Made by a program: the position numbers and the translations under genes
The notes under the pieces: model-generated
Seen by the model: the letters and a program-made list of their open reading frames with translations, nothing else
Told to the model about the DNA's origin: nothing
Databases searched by the model: none
NCBI RefSeq assembly: GCF_022829295.1
Contig: NZ_JAKSYH010000068.1
Span: forward strand, 1 to 34,736
Source: Methylobacterium sp. J-088
Lineage (GTDB): Bacteria; Pseudomonadota; Alphaproteobacteria; Rhizobiales; Beijerinckiaceae
Length of the DNA stretch: 34,736 nt
Direction: 5' to 3'
In this document: positions 13,640 to 22,349 of the stretch, one piece after another
How positions within the stretch are numbered: the stretch's first letter is position 1
Layout: each line of letters begins with the position of its first letter

Positions 13640-14203
13640 TCAGGCCTCCGAGCGGTCGGCGATGCGCTCCAGGGCGGCGACCATCGGCTGAAGCTCCGTT
13701 TCGCCAAGCTGATGGAACCCCAGCGCGCGCCCGATGAACAGCCCGAGGATCGCGAAGAACAGCACGGAGCCCTCGCCGGGGCAGGCGCCCTCGATCCGGC
13801 TGAGGCGGCCGAGCTGATCTGCCACGAAGGCCCGGTAATCGTTCAGTGCCTCCGGGGAGTCGAGGGAGGCCAGCAGCAGCGCCCGTGAGGACTCGTCGTC
13901 CGCGCAATAATGCCCCCGCACATGCGCCACCATCGCCTTCGGGAGTTGCGACGGGCCGGGCGGGATCGCGGCCTCGCAGGCGGCGATCTCCTCGCGCAGC
14001 CGGGCAAGCTCCCGGGCAACCAGCGCGGCGATCAGGGCATCCTTCGAAGCGTAGTGGTGCAGCACGCCGCCCTTGCTTAGCCCCGCCTCGGCCGCGACGG
14101 CGTCGATCGTCAGCGCCCGGGCGCTGCCCTTCAGAAGAACGGCAGCGGCCGCTTCGAGGATGATCTCGGGCCGGTCCGCCAACCGCTTGCGCTTGCCCTT
14201 CAT
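13640..14203 (-). CDS. TetR-family transcriptional repressor
   Basis: This 187-residue regulator has a TetR helix-turn-helix in residues about 8–55 (ILEAAAAVLLKG, LTIDAVAAEAGLSKGGVLHHY, SKDALIAALV) and a divergent ligand-binding C-terminal domain of the kind found in multidrug-responsive repressors (AcrR/TetR_C group). It is divergent from the RND efflux operon with about 100 bp between starts, which contains a candidate operator, so it most likely represses the pump genes and itself until an effector binds. The ATG follows a weak purine-rich region. Confidence 0.88.
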   Translation of the reverse strand: MKGKRKRLADRPEIILEAAAAVLLKGSARALTIDAVAAEAGLSKGGVLHHYASKDALIAALVARELARLREEIAACEAAIPPGPSQLPKAMVAHVRGHYCADDESSRALLLASLDSPEALNDYRAFVADQLGRLSRIEGACPGEGSVLFFAILGLFIGRALGFHQLGETELQPMVAALERIADRSEA

Positions 14204-14221
14204 CGAACACCTGCCTTAAAA

Positions 14222-14235
14222 ACCGACTGGACGGT
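14222..14235. promoter_or_regulatory. candidate TetR operator
   Basis: ACCGACTGGACGGT is an imperfect palindrome (ACCG…CGGT ends) in the gap between the divergent tetR and RND genes, 18 bp upstream of the tetR start codon. A wider CCGACT…AGTCGG pair surrounds it to about position 14249. Similar ACCG-N6-CGGT palindromes serve as operators for efflux-linked TetR proteins. Binding is inferred. Confidence 0.45.
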
Positions 14236-14301
14236 ATGTAACGAGTCGGCTAGAGACGCGCCACGGCATTTTCACGAGTCCGGCCCGGGGTGGTCGACCG
14301 C

Positions 14302-15402
14302 ATGACTTCATTGACCGATCGGGTCGTTATCCGACTTCTCTTCGCAATAACCGCGCTCGGCGCCGTCGGGTGCGCCCGTGCGGAGTCTGGTCCCGCCGAT
14401 GAGCCTGCGCCAGCGCGCGTCCGGATCGTCGAAGCGCGCCGGACGCCGATCGCCTCGGAGGCGGTCCTGACCGGCGACATCCAGCCCCAGGCGCAGGTCA
14501 ACGTGGCGTTCCGCACGAACGGCAAGGTCGCCGAGCGGCAGGTCGATGTCGGCGATCATATCGAGGCCGATCAGGTTCTGGCCGTGCTGGAGCCGCTCAC
14601 CCAGAAAGCGAATCTCGACAACGCCAAGGCCGCGCTCGCTTCGGCGGAGGCGCTGCAGACGCAGGCGAAGATGTCCTTCGAGCGCCAGAAGCAGCTCCTC
14701 GCGGGCGGCTTCACCACACGCTCGACCTACGACAATGCCGAGCAGGAATTGCGGACGACCCAGGCCGCCGTCGATTCGGCGCGGGCCGCCCTCGGCACCG
14801 CGCAGGAGCAATTCTCGTACACGGAGCTGCGCGCCGGGGTCGCCGGGATCGTGACCAGCCGGAGTTTCGAGGTCGGTCAGGTGGTCCAGTCGGGCCAGAC
14901 CGTTCTGGTGCTCGCGCAGGACGGCCCGCGGGACGCGGTGTTCAACGTCTACGAGTCGCTGCTGGCCCATCCGCCCGCCGACGGCACGATCGCGGTGGCG
15001 CTGCAATCCGACCCGGCCGTTACGGCGATCGGGACGGTCCGCGAGGTCTCCCCGACCGTCGACGCCAAGAGCGGCACCGTCCGGGTCAAGATCGGGCTGC
15101 GGACGACGCCGCCCGCCATGGGGCTCGGCGCCGTCGTGGTCGGGCGCGGCCGGTTCGCCCCGCGCGAGTCTGTGGTGCTGCCCTGGTCGGCGCTCTACCG
15201 CTACGACGGCCGTCCATCCGTGTGGATCTTCGACCCGGCCAAGGGGACCGTGTCGATCCGTCCGGTCGAGATCGACCATTTCGGGCCCGACATCATCGCG
15301 CTGAAGCAGGGCGTCGAGCCGGGCGAGCGTGTGGTCGTGGCCGGCATCCAGTTCCTGCGGCCCGGCCAACACGTGGCCGCCGCCGAGATTGCGGGCCCGT
15401 GA
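14302..15402 (+). CDS. RND efflux periplasmic adaptor subunit (membrane fusion protein) 1
   Basis: This 366-residue protein is a HlyD/AcrA-type adaptor that links an inner-membrane RND pump to an outer-membrane channel. It starts with a signal peptide ending in a probable lipobox (GAVGC), so it is likely an inner-membrane-anchored lipoprotein. The lipoyl halves are FRTNGKVAERQVDVGDHIE (about 75–93) and YTELRAGVAGIVTSRSFEVG (about 175–195), separated by an alpha-helical hairpin (NLDNAKAALASAEAL… and QAAVDSARAALGTAQEQF). A beta-barrel and membrane-proximal domain follow, ending in GVEPGERVVVAG. The ATG at 14302 has GGGGTGG about eight bases upstream; a GTG at 14290 is an in-frame alternative. 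The second adaptor gene starts within its stop codon (TGATG). Confidence 0.88.
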   Translation: MTSLTDRVVIRLLFAITALGAVGCARAESGPADEPAPARVRIVEARRTPIASEAVLTGDIQPQAQVNVAFRTNGKVAERQVDVGDHIEADQVLAVLEPLTQKANLDNAKAALASAEALQTQAKMSFERQKQLLAGGFTTRSTYDNAEQELRTTQAAVDSARAALGTAQEQFSYTELRAGVAGIVTSRSFEVGQVVQSGQTVLVLAQDGPRDAVFNVYESLLAHPPADGTIAVALQSDPAVTAIGTVREVSPTVDAKSGTVRVKIGLRTTPPAMGLGAVVVGRGRFAPRESVVLPWSALYRYDGRPSVWIFDPAKGTVSIRPVEIDHFGPDIIALKQGVEPGERVVVAGIQFLRPGQHVAAAEIAGP

Positions 15403-16502
15403 TGCGCGCTTACACCGTTCTCATGACGGCTGCCCTCGCCGTGCTGGGCGGCTGCACCGATCACGGCGACACGGCCGGATCCGCAGAGGCTGCAGCCTCC
15501 GTCCGGCCCGTGCTCACCCAGGTCGTCCGTCCAAGCGACACGGTCACCCTCGGACCGTTCGCCGGGACCATCGAGCCGCGTTATCAGGCGCAGCTCGGCT
15601 TCCAGATCCCCGGCCGGATGGTCGGGCGGGACGTCACGGTCGGCGACATCGTCAAGAAGGGTCAGCGCCTCGCAGCGCTTGACACCATCGTGTCGCGGTT
15701 CGACCTGACCCGCGCCGAGGCCGACCTTGCCGACGCCCGCGCCCAGGCCGAGAACGCGGATTCCGCCGAGGGCCGGACGCGCCTCCTCATGACCGGCAAC
15801 AGCGTCTCGCAGGCCACCCTCGATCAGGCGGTCGCCCGGCGGGACACCGCGCGGGCGCGGGTCGATCAGGCGCTGGCGAGCCTCCAGAAGGCCCGGGACC
15901 AGATGGGCTACACGGAACTCAAGGCCGAGTTCGACGGCGTCGTCACGCAGCGCCTCGCCGAGATCGGGCAGGTGCTGAGCGCGGGCCAGGGCGTGGTCAC
16001 CGTAGCCCGGCCGGATGTGCGCGAGGCCGTGGTCGACATTCCGGAAGCCTATGTCGGCGCGCTGCCGCCGGATTGCCGCTTCACCGTCGCGCTTCAGAGC
16101 GCTCCGGACCTGACCACGACCGGCCGGGTGCGCGAGATCGCACCCCTCGCCGAGGCGGGGACGCGCTCCAAACGCATCCGCATCGCGTTGGACAATCCCG
16201 GACCCGCCTTCCGCCTCGGCGCGACCATCGACGTCGCGCTCTCCAGCAAGGTCCGCCCGCGCTTCCTGCTGCCGCCCTCGGCGCTGCTGGAGGAGGGCGA
16301 CCGCCGCTCGGTCTGGATCGTCTTGCCGGACGGCAAGTCGGTGAAGCGGCGCGACGTGACGGTGGCGGCGGAGCGCGACCGGGCGGAGCCGGGCCTGATC
16401 GCGATCATCGATGGTCTGAAGGCAGGCGATCGGGTCGTGGTCGCCGGCGTCCACTCGCTCACGGATGGCCAGCCGGTGCGGCTGACGGATGACGCGGCCT
16501 AA
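15402..16502 (+). CDS. RND efflux periplasmic adaptor subunit (membrane fusion protein) 2
   Basis: This second adaptor is also 366 residues. A signal peptide ends in a clear lipobox (LGGC, Cys about residue 18). The lipoyl motifs are LGFQIPGRMVGRDVTVGD and YTELKAEFDGVVTQRLAEIG, with a helical hairpin between them. The C-terminal part contains FLLPPSALLEEGDRRSVWIV and GLKAGDRVVVAGVHSLTDG. It is clearly related to adaptor 1 but not a recent duplicate, since the two differ through most of their length. The start overlaps the previous stop by one base. The stop codon is followed at once by a copy of the dispersed repeat, which fills the 123-bp gap before the pump gene. Confidence 0.88.
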   Translation: MRAYTVLMTAALAVLGGCTDHGDTAGSAEAAASVRPVLTQVVRPSDTVTLGPFAGTIEPRYQAQLGFQIPGRMVGRDVTVGDIVKKGQRLAALDTIVSRFDLTRAEADLADARAQAENADSAEGRTRLLMTGNSVSQATLDQAVARRDTARARVDQALASLQKARDQMGYTELKAEFDGVVTQRLAEIGQVLSAGQGVVTVARPDVREAVVDIPEAYVGALPPDCRFTVALQSAPDLTTTGRVREIAPLAEAGTRSKRIRIALDNPGPAFRLGATIDVALSSKVRPRFLLPPSALLEEGDRRSVWIVLPDGKSVKRRDVTVAAERDRAEPGLIAIIDGLKAGDRVVVAGVHSLTDGQPVRLTDDAA

Positions 16503-16598
16503 AGCGCCCTCCGTCGCAGTCGACACCGGTTCGGCGCAAAAGAGCGCGCAAATACAGAGGCTTAGATCCGGGCTCGCTTGCAACGCGATCGGGCACCG
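16503..16598 (+). repeat. copy (C) of the ~99-bp dispersed repeat, inside the RND operon
   Basis: About 69 of the first 90 positions match the copy at 34171–34269, including CCGGTTCGGCGCAA and the TTGCAACGCG block. It begins at the base right after the adaptor 2 stop codon, in the same orientation as that gene. The left arm of the CGCCGAA/TTCGGCG inverted pair is decayed here. It ends about 27 bp before the pump's start codon. Confidence 0.75.
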
Positions 16599-16625
16599 TT
16601 CTCAGCCGGCGGCACGGGGTTTCGC

Positions 16626-19600
16626 GTGAAAAGCTTCAATCTGTCCGATTGGGCGCTCGGGCACCGCTCGTTCGTCTGGTTCCTGATGTTCGTCGCGCTG
16701 ATCGCGGGCGTGATGGCCTATACCCGCCTTGGCCGGGAGGAAGATCCGCCCTTCACGATCAAGACCATGGTGGTGCAGACCACATGGCCGGGCGCGACCA
16801 TCAAGGAGACCCTCGATCAGGTCACCGACCGGGTCGAGAAGGAGCTGCAGCAGCTCAACGGGCTGGACTATGTCCGCAGCTACACGACGCCGGGTTTCTC
16901 CACGGTGTTCGTGCAGTTCCGCGACACGCTGAAGAAGAACGAGATCCAGCCGGCCTTTTATCAGGTGCGCAAGCGCCTCGGCGACATCAAGGGTCAATTC
17001 CCCGAGGGCGTGCAGGGTCCATTCTTCAACGACGAGTTCGGCGACGTCTACGGCAACATCTATGCCTTCACGGCCGACGGCCTGACCTACCGGCAGCTGC
17101 GCGACTACGTCGAGGGCGTGCGCACCGAAGTGCTGCGCGTGCCCGATATCGGCAAGACCCAGCTGATCGGCACCCAGGCCGAGACGATCTTCCTCGACTT
17201 CTCGACCCGCAAGCTCGCCGGCTACGGCATCGACTTCTCGGCCTTGATCAAGGCCCTCCAGGCGCAGAACGCCGTCTCGGCCTCGGGCGTGGTCCAGGCC
17301 GGACCGGAGCGCGTCTCGCTGCGGGTCAGCGGCTCCTTCGCGTCGGAGGCCGCCCTTCAGGATTTCAATCTGCGGGTGAACGACCGCTTCTTCCGCCTCG
17401 CCGACATCGCTGAGATCACCCGCGGCTACGAGGATCCGCCCACCGCCCTGTTCCGGGTGGACGGCAAGCCGGCGATCGGGCTGGCCATCGCGATGCGGCC
17501 CGGCGCCAACCTGCTCCATTTCGGTGAGGCGCTGAAGGAGCGGATGCGCCTGATCGAGGCGAAGCTACCGGTCGGCGTCGGCGTCCATCTCGTCTCGGAC
17601 CAGCCCAAGCAGGTTGAGCACGCGGTCGGCGGCTTCACCGAGGCCCTGGTCGAAGCCATCGTCATCGTGCTTGCTGTAAGCTTCGTCAGTCTCGGCGTGC
17701 GGGCCGGGCTGGTGGTCTCGGTGTCGATCCCCCTCGTCCTGGCGATCGTGTTCGTGGTCATGCAGATCATGGACGTCACGCTGCAGCGGATCTCGCTCGG
17801 CGCGCTGATCATCGCGCTGGGTCTCCTGGTCGACGACGCCATGATCACCGTGGAGATGATGGTGGCGCGTCTGGAACGCGGCGACACGCTCCTGAAGGCC
17901 GCGACCTTCGCCTACACGTCGACGGCCTTCCCGATGTTGACCGGTACCCTGGTCACGGTGGCGGGCTTCCTGCCGATCGGCTTCAACGGCTCGGGCGCGG
18001 GCGAGTACACCTACTCGCTGTTCGTGGTCCTCGCCGCTTCGCTGCTGGTCTCATGGGTGGTCGCGGTGCTGTTCGCGCCGCTCATCGGGGTGACGCTCCT
18101 TCCCAAGACCATGAAACACCACAGCGAGAAGGACGGCCTGTTTACGCGGCTGTTCACGGCGGCGCTCCGGGTCGCGATGCGCTGGCACTGGACCACGGTC
18201 GTGCTCTGCCTCGCCGTCATGGGGTTGGCGATTGTCGGGATGGGGCATGTGCAGCAGCAGTTCTTCCCGTCCTCTGACAGGTCGGAGGTGCTGGTCGATC
18301 TGACCCTGCCGCAGAACGCGACGATCGCCAAGACGCGGGCGCAGATGGACCGCTTCGAGGCCAAGCTGAAAGACGATTCCGATGTGACGAGCTGGTCGTC
18401 CTATGTCGGGCAGGGCGCGGTGCGCTTCTACCTGCCGCTCGATCAGCAATTGTCGAACGCGTTCTTCGGGCAGATCGTCATCGTCACGAAGTCCCTGGAG
18501 GTGCGCGACCGCGTGATGGGCCGCCTTCAGGCCATCGCCCTGCGCGACTTCGTCGGGACCGACGTGCTGGTGCAGCCGCTCAGCCTCGGGCCGCCCGTCG
18601 GCCGACCGGTCCAGTACCGGCTCAGCGGTCCGAATATGGAGACCGTGCGCCACCTCGCCCTCGACCTCGCCAACGTGGTCGGGAGCGATCAGCGCCTCGA
18701 CGTGCCGACCTTCGATTGGAACGAGCCGGGCAAAGTCCTGCGGATCGAGATCCTGCAGGACAAGGCGCGCCAGCTCGGCGTGTCGAGCCAGGACGTGGCC
18801 GGCATCCTGAACGGCATCGAGGGCGGGCAGACGATCACGCAGGTGCGCGATTCGATCTATCTCGTGAATGTGGTCGGCCGCGCCGGGGCCGCCGAGCGTT
18901 CCTCGCTCGATACGTTGCAATCGCTGCAGGTCGGGCTCTCGAACGGCACCGTGGTACCGCTCCTCGCCTTTGCGCGGATCGGCTACGACCTGGAACAGCC
19001 GATCGTCTGGCGCCGCGACCGGCTGCCCACCGTGACGGTGCGCGCCACGATCCGCGGCGCGACCCAGCCCGCCACCATCGTGGCCGGCCTTCAGCCGGGT
19101 ATCGACGCCTTCGCGAAGGCGCTGCCCGAGGGCTACGTCCTTCAGACCGGCGGCGCCGTCGAGGAATCGGCCAAGGGGCAGGGCCCGATCGCGGCGGTGG
19201 TGCCGGTGATGCTGCTCGCCATGGCGCTGTTGCTGATGATCCAGCTCCAGAGCGTCGGCCGGATGCTGCTCGTCTTCACGGTGGCGCCGCTGGGACTGAT
19301 CGGCGTGGTGCCGGCGCTGCTGCTGTTCGACAAGCCGATGGGCTTCGTCGCCATCCTGGGGATCCTGGCGCTGATCGGCATCATCATCCGCAACGCCGTC
19401 ATCCTGGTGAGCCAGATCGAGGAATTCCGGGACGAGGGCATGGAACCGTGGGAGGCCGTCTTCGAAGCGACCCACCACCGGATGCGTCCGATCCTGCTCA
19501 CGGCCGCAGCGGCGAGCCTGGGCCTGATCCCGATCGCCCGCGAGGTGTTCTGGGGACCCATGGCCTATGCGATGATCGGCGGCATCCTAGCGGCCACCGT

Positions 19601-19700
19601 CCTGACGCTTCTGTTCCTGCCGGCCCTGTACGTCAGCTGCTACCGGCTCCGGCCGATAGCCGGGAAGCCCGCCCCCGCGTCCATTGCCCTGAAAACGTGA
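16626..19700 (+). CDS. RND efflux pump, AcrB/HAE1-like inner-membrane permease
   Basis: This 1024-residue protein is a proton-driven RND exporter. It shows the expected layout: a first membrane helix (FVWFLMFVALIAGVMAY), a large periplasmic loop with EEDPPFTIKTMVVQTTWPGA, a second group of helices, a second periplasmic loop and a last helical group ending at FLPALYVSCYRLRP. The proton-relay aspartates are in LGLLVDDAMITVEMMV. The GTG at 16626 is preferred because residues after it (KSFNLSDWALGHRSF) match RND N-termini; an upstream TTG at 16578 would start inside the repeat. With two adaptors and a TetR repressor but no outer-membrane factor, it must use a TolC-like channel encoded elsewhere. 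Drugs, solvents or host metabolites are possible substrates; none can be named from sequence. Confidence 0.92.
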   Translation: MKSFNLSDWALGHRSFVWFLMFVALIAGVMAYTRLGREEDPPFTIKTMVVQTTWPGATIKETLDQVTDRVEKELQQLNGLDYVRSYTTPGFSTVFVQFRDTLKKNEIQPAFYQVRKRLGDIKGQFPEGVQGPFFNDEFGDVYGNIYAFTADGLTYRQLRDYVEGVRTEVLRVPDIGKTQLIGTQAETIFLDFSTRKLAGYGIDFSALIKALQAQNAVSASGVVQAGPERVSLRVSGSFASEAALQDFNLRVNDRFFRLADIAEITRGYEDPPTALFRVDGKPAIGLAIAMRPGANLLHFGEALKERMRLIEAKLPVGVGVHLVSDQPKQVEHAVGGFTEALVEAIVIVLAVSFVSLGVRAGLVVSVSIPLVLAIVFVVMQIMDVTLQRISLGALIIALGLLVDDAMITVEMMVARLERGDTLLKAATFAYTSTAFPMLTGTLVTVAGFLPIGFNGSGAGEYTYSLFVVLAASLLVSWVVAVLFAPLIGVTLLPKTMKHHSEKDGLFTRLFTAALRVAMRWHWTTVVLCLAVMGLAIVGMGHVQQQFFPSSDRSEVLVDLTLPQNATIAKTRAQMDRFEAKLKDDSDVTSWSSYVGQGAVRFYLPLDQQLSNAFFGQIVIVTKSLEVRDRVMGRLQAIALRDFVGTDVLVQPLSLGPPVGRPVQYRLSGPNMETVRHLALDLANVVGSDQRLDVPTFDWNEPGKVLRIEILQDKARQLGVSSQDVAGILNGIEGGQTITQVRDSIYLVNVVGRAGAAERSSLDTLQSLQVGLSNGTVVPLLAFARIGYDLEQPIVWRRDRLPTVTVRATIRGATQPATIVAGLQPGIDAFAKALPEGYVLQTGGAVEESAKGQGPIAAVVPVMLLAMALLLMIQLQSVGRMLLVFTVAPLGLIGVVPALLLFDKPMGFVAILGILALIGIIIRNAVILVSQIEEFRDEGMEPWEAVFEATHHRMRPILLTAAAASLGLIPIAREVFWGPMAYAMIGGILAATVLTLLFLPALYVSCYRLRPIAGKPAPASIALKT

Positions 19701-19787
19701 TCGGGTTTTCACAGGCTCGGACGCGCGGACCGGCAACCAATCGGCGCGCTGCGCATAGGGTCGGATCGAACGAGGAGTCCGATCCGC

Positions 19788-20009
19788 ATGAACGCGTTCA
19801 TCGCCGTGGTTCTGGTCTGCGCCAACGGCGTGGCCCAGGAAGCCTGCTCGGACGACCAGGCCCTTGAGGTCCGCAAGATCCGGGTCGCCAACGAACTCGG
19901 CTGCGCAACCGGCTGGCAGGAGATCATCGCCCGCACCGAGCGGCGCGACGAGATCGGCAAGAGCGCCTACCTCAAGACCGAGTGCCGCCGGGTGAAGGAG
20001 CCGCAGTGA
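19788..20009 (+). CDS. small exported protein, 73 residues
   Basis: The ATG has AGGAG about ten bases upstream. Residues 1–17 are hydrophobic (MNAFIAVVLVCANGVAQ) and act either as a signal peptide or a short anchor. The mature part contains three Cys (EACSDD, LGCATGW, TECRRV), which may form disulfides or bind a metal in the periplasm. The CATGWQEIIART segment looks helical. No named family is recognised. It converges on the pterin-carbinolamine dehydratase gene with 6 bp between them. The gap after the RND gene is 87 bp, so co-transcription with the pump is possible but not shown. Confidence 0.6.
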   Translation: MNAFIAVVLVCANGVAQEACSDDQALEVRKIRVANELGCATGWQEIIARTERRDEIGKSAYLKTECRRVKEPQ

Positions 20010-20015
20010 CGCCCG

Positions 20016-20393
20016 CTACTTCTCGTACTTGATGTAGGCGAAGCGCGGATCGGTCGGCGTGCCGTCGAGCCCCTGGCCCTCCAGGCCAGGCTGCCAGGAC
20101 ACGACCTCTTCGATCTTCCTGGCCAGGGCGAAATCCTTGTCGGTGATGCCCTTGGCGGCGTGATTCATCAGGCGCACCTCGACCCAGGCGTAGGACGCCG
20201 TGAGGTCGGGATGGTGCCATGCGGCCTCAGCCAGATGGCCGACCGTGTTGATCACCATGAGCGTGCTCTTCCACCCGGAGGTCTTGTAGGTGCGGCGAAT
20301 CCACCCGTCCTCAAGTCGCCACGCGGGCAGCTCGGCCTTGAGCCGCGCCTCCACGGTCGCCTCGTCCAATACGCCCTCTCGCTGCTCGCTCAT
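20016..20393 (-). CDS. 4a-hydroxytetrahydrobiopterin (pterin-4a-carbinolamine) dehydratase
   Basis: This 125-residue cytoplasmic enzyme belongs to the PCD/DCoH family. It dehydrates the 4a-carbinolamine formed by aromatic amino acid hydroxylases so that the pterin cofactor can be recycled. The active-site signature is visible as AAWHHPDLTASYAWVEV followed by LMNHAAKGITDKDFALA, with the three expected His and the Asp. It is somewhat longer than the usual 95–110 residues because of a C-terminal tail (GTPTDPRFAYIKYEK). The ATG at 20391–20393 is preferred over an upstream in-frame start because a GGAGGGG ribosome binding site precedes it. No phenylalanine hydroxylase gene is nearby, so its partner is unknown. 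Confidence 0.88.
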   Translation of the reverse strand: MSEQREGVLDEATVEARLKAELPAWRLEDGWIRRTYKTSGWKSTLMVINTVGHLAEAAWHHPDLTASYAWVEVRLMNHAAKGITDKDFALARKIEEVVSWQPGLEGQGLDGTPTDPRFAYIKYEK

Positions 20394-20576
20394 GTGCCGC
20401 CCCTCCCGCATTCGATCACCGCAAGGTGCCGCCGCATCGGGCCGGGCGCAAGCGTATCGCGCGCGGTGGACGCGGCGGCGTGCGGGCCCTATGACCATTT
20501 TCCAATGGCGCCGGGACAAGTCCGCACCCCAGTCTGCCTCGCCTGAAAACTGCAGAAGACCAAGGGAGAAGGCGTG

Positions 20577-21560
20577 ATGCTGTCACGGCGCGCGATGCTC
20601 GCCGGGGGCCTGCTGGGCGGCCTCGGCCTTCGGGCGGCGCGGGCCGACACGCCGGTGGTCCGCCTCGGAAGCCTGCCCTTCGGCACCTCGACCTGGGAGG
20701 CGGCGGTGATCAAGGCCCGCGGCCTCGACGCAGCCAACGGTTTTCAGCTGGACGCCGTCAAGCTCGCCGGGAACGACGCCGCGCGGATCAGCTTCATCGG
20801 CGGGCAGGTCGACACGATCGTGGGCGACCTGCTCTGGGCGGCGCGCCTCGGCAACGATGGGCAGGCGGTGCGCTTCATCCCTTATTCGACGTCGGAAGGC
20901 GCCGTGATGGTGCCGGCCGACAGCCCGATCAAGAGCCTGAAGGATCTCGACGGCAAGCGCCTCGGCGTGGCGGGCGGCCCCCTGGACAAGAACTGGCTGC
21001 TCCTGAGAGCCCAGGCCAAGGATGTCGCCGGTATCGATCTGGAGCGCGCGGCCGAGATCGCCTACGGCGCGCCGCCGCTGATTACGCTGAAACTCGAGCA
21101 GGGCGCGCTCGACGCGGCCCTGACCTACTGGACCTACTGCGCGCGCCTCGAAGCCAGGGCGTTCCGCCGCCTGATCGGCGCCGAGGATATCCTGCACGCG
21201 CTCGGTGTCCCGGGGGACGTGGCGCTGATCGGCTATCTCTTCCCGGACGCGACCGTGAAGGAGAAGCCGGACGCGGTCGCGGGCTTCTACCGCGCGTCCC
21301 GCGCTGCCAAGGACATGCTGGCTCAGGATCCCTCGGCGTGGGAGATCGTGCGGCCACTGATGGCCGCGGAGAACGACGCGACGTTCGAGGCGTTGAAGCG
21401 CGATTTTCTGGCCGGGATCCCGCGCCGCCCCGTGGCGGAGGAGCGTGCCGACGCCGAGAAGCTCTACGCCGTGATGGCGCGGCTCGGCGGGGAACGCCTC
21501 GTCGGCAAGGGCAACGGCCTGCCGCCGGACCTCTACTACGACAACGGCCGCAATGGCTGA
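20577..21560 (+). CDS. ABC transporter substrate-binding protein (nitrate/sulfonate/thiamine-precursor type)
   Basis: This 327-residue exported protein has an N-terminal signal with twin arginines (LSRRAMLAGGLLGG), compatible with Tat export, and a likely cleavage after RAARA. The mature part has the SsuA/TauA/NMT1-like periplasmic-binding fold: VRLGSLPFGTSTWEAAVIKARGL, FIGGQVDTIVGDLLWA, IKSLKDLDGKRLGVAGG and ALDAALTYWTYCARLEAR. Ligands in this family include taurine, alkanesulfonates, nitrate and pyrimidine precursors, and the ligand here cannot be told. The ATG at 20577 follows AGGGAGAAGG; a GTG one codon earlier is possible. Permease and ATPase genes follow directly, giving a complete importer. 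Confidence 0.85.
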   Translation: MLSRRAMLAGGLLGGLGLRAARADTPVVRLGSLPFGTSTWEAAVIKARGLDAANGFQLDAVKLAGNDAARISFIGGQVDTIVGDLLWAARLGNDGQAVRFIPYSTSEGAVMVPADSPIKSLKDLDGKRLGVAGGPLDKNWLLLRAQAKDVAGIDLERAAEIAYGAPPLITLKLEQGALDAALTYWTYCARLEARAFRRLIGAEDILHALGVPGDVALIGYLFPDATVKEKPDAVAGFYRASRAAKDMLAQDPSAWEIVRPLMAAENDATFEALKRDFLAGIPRRPVAEERADAEKLYAVMARLGGERLVGKGNGLPPDLYYDNGRNG

Positions 21561-21611
21561 GGCGTCCGCCCCCCGGGGAGAAGCGAAGCACCGCCGGATC
21601 GCCGGATTCGC

Positions 21612-22349
21612 ATGGGCGCGCTGACACGGATCGCGTCCCTGGTGGTCCTCATCGGTGCGTGGCAGGCGGTTGCGCTGGAAGCGCATTCGCGCCTGCTGCC
21701 GGCACCGATGGCGGTTCTGAGCTTCATCGCACAGGAAGCCGCGCGGGGTGATCTGGCCCATAACGTCGGCATCACGCTGCTGCGCGTGGCGATCTCCTTC
21801 GCCATCGCGATGGTGCTCGGCGTCGCGTTGGGCGTCGCCCTCGGCCGCTCGAAGGCCGCAGACCTGACCCTCGACACGCCGCTCCTCGTGCTCCTCAACA
21901 CGCCGGCCCTCGTCATCACGGTGCTGGCCTATGTCTGGGTCGGCCTCACCGAGACGGCCGCCATCCTGGCGGTGGTGCTCAACAAGCTGCCGAACGTCGC
22001 GGTGATCGTGCGTGAGGGCGCCCGCAACCTCGATCCCGGGCTCGACGAGATGGCGCGGGCCTACCGGCTCGACCGCCGGACTTGGGCCCGCGACGTCCTG
22101 ATCCCGCAGCTCCAACCCTACATGGTCACCGCGGCGCGGTCGGGCCTGTCGCTCGCCTGGAAGATCGTGCTCGTGGTCGAATTGCTCGGCCGGCCGGACG
22201 GTGTCGGCTTCGCGATCAACTACTACTTCGTCCAGAGCACCGACGTGGCCGCGATCATCGGCTACAGCCTCGTCTTCATGGCGGTGATGATCGGCATCGA
22301 TGTCCTCCTCCTCCAGCGGCTCGAAGCCTATGTCCGTCGCTGGCGCTGA
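21612..22349 (+). CDS. ABC transporter permease (SsuC/TauC type)
   Basis: This 245-residue inner-membrane protein has about six hydrophobic segments. The EAA-type cytoplasmic loop that contacts the ATPase is seen as EMARAYRLDRRTWARDVLIPQLQP, split by family-typical residues, and the region GLSLAWKIVLVVELLG follows as in SsuC and TauC. It starts 51 bp after the binding-protein gene. The last 20 bases overlap the ATPase gene, so the two are translationally coupled. Confidence 0.88.
   Translation: MGALTRIASLVVLIGAWQAVALEAHSRLLPAPMAVLSFIAQEAARGDLAHNVGITLLRVAISFAIAMVLGVALGVALGRSKAADLTLDTPLLVLLNTPALVITVLAYVWVGLTETAAILAVVLNKLPNVAVIVREGARNLDPGLDEMARAYRLDRRTWARDVLIPQLQPYMVTAARSGLSLAWKIVLVVELLGRPDGVGFAINYYFVQSTDVAAIIGYSLVFMAVMIGIDVLLLQRLEAYVRRWR

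Noticed and set aside
16578..16625. Upstream TTG start for the RND pump
   Set aside because: It lies inside the dispersed repeat, adds residues unlike RND N-termini, and a GTG at 16626 fits the family.
18051..19478. Other long antisense frames, for example over the RND pump, the 643-residue gene (23181–24785) and argS (27676–29349)
   Set aside because: Same explanation: the sense strand carries recognisable or signal-bearing proteins and the antisense products look like biased random sequence.
19690..19711. TGAAAAC/GTTTTCA hairpin spanning the RND stop codon as a terminator
   Set aside because: Weak AT-rich 7-bp stem with no T-run after it; not enough support.
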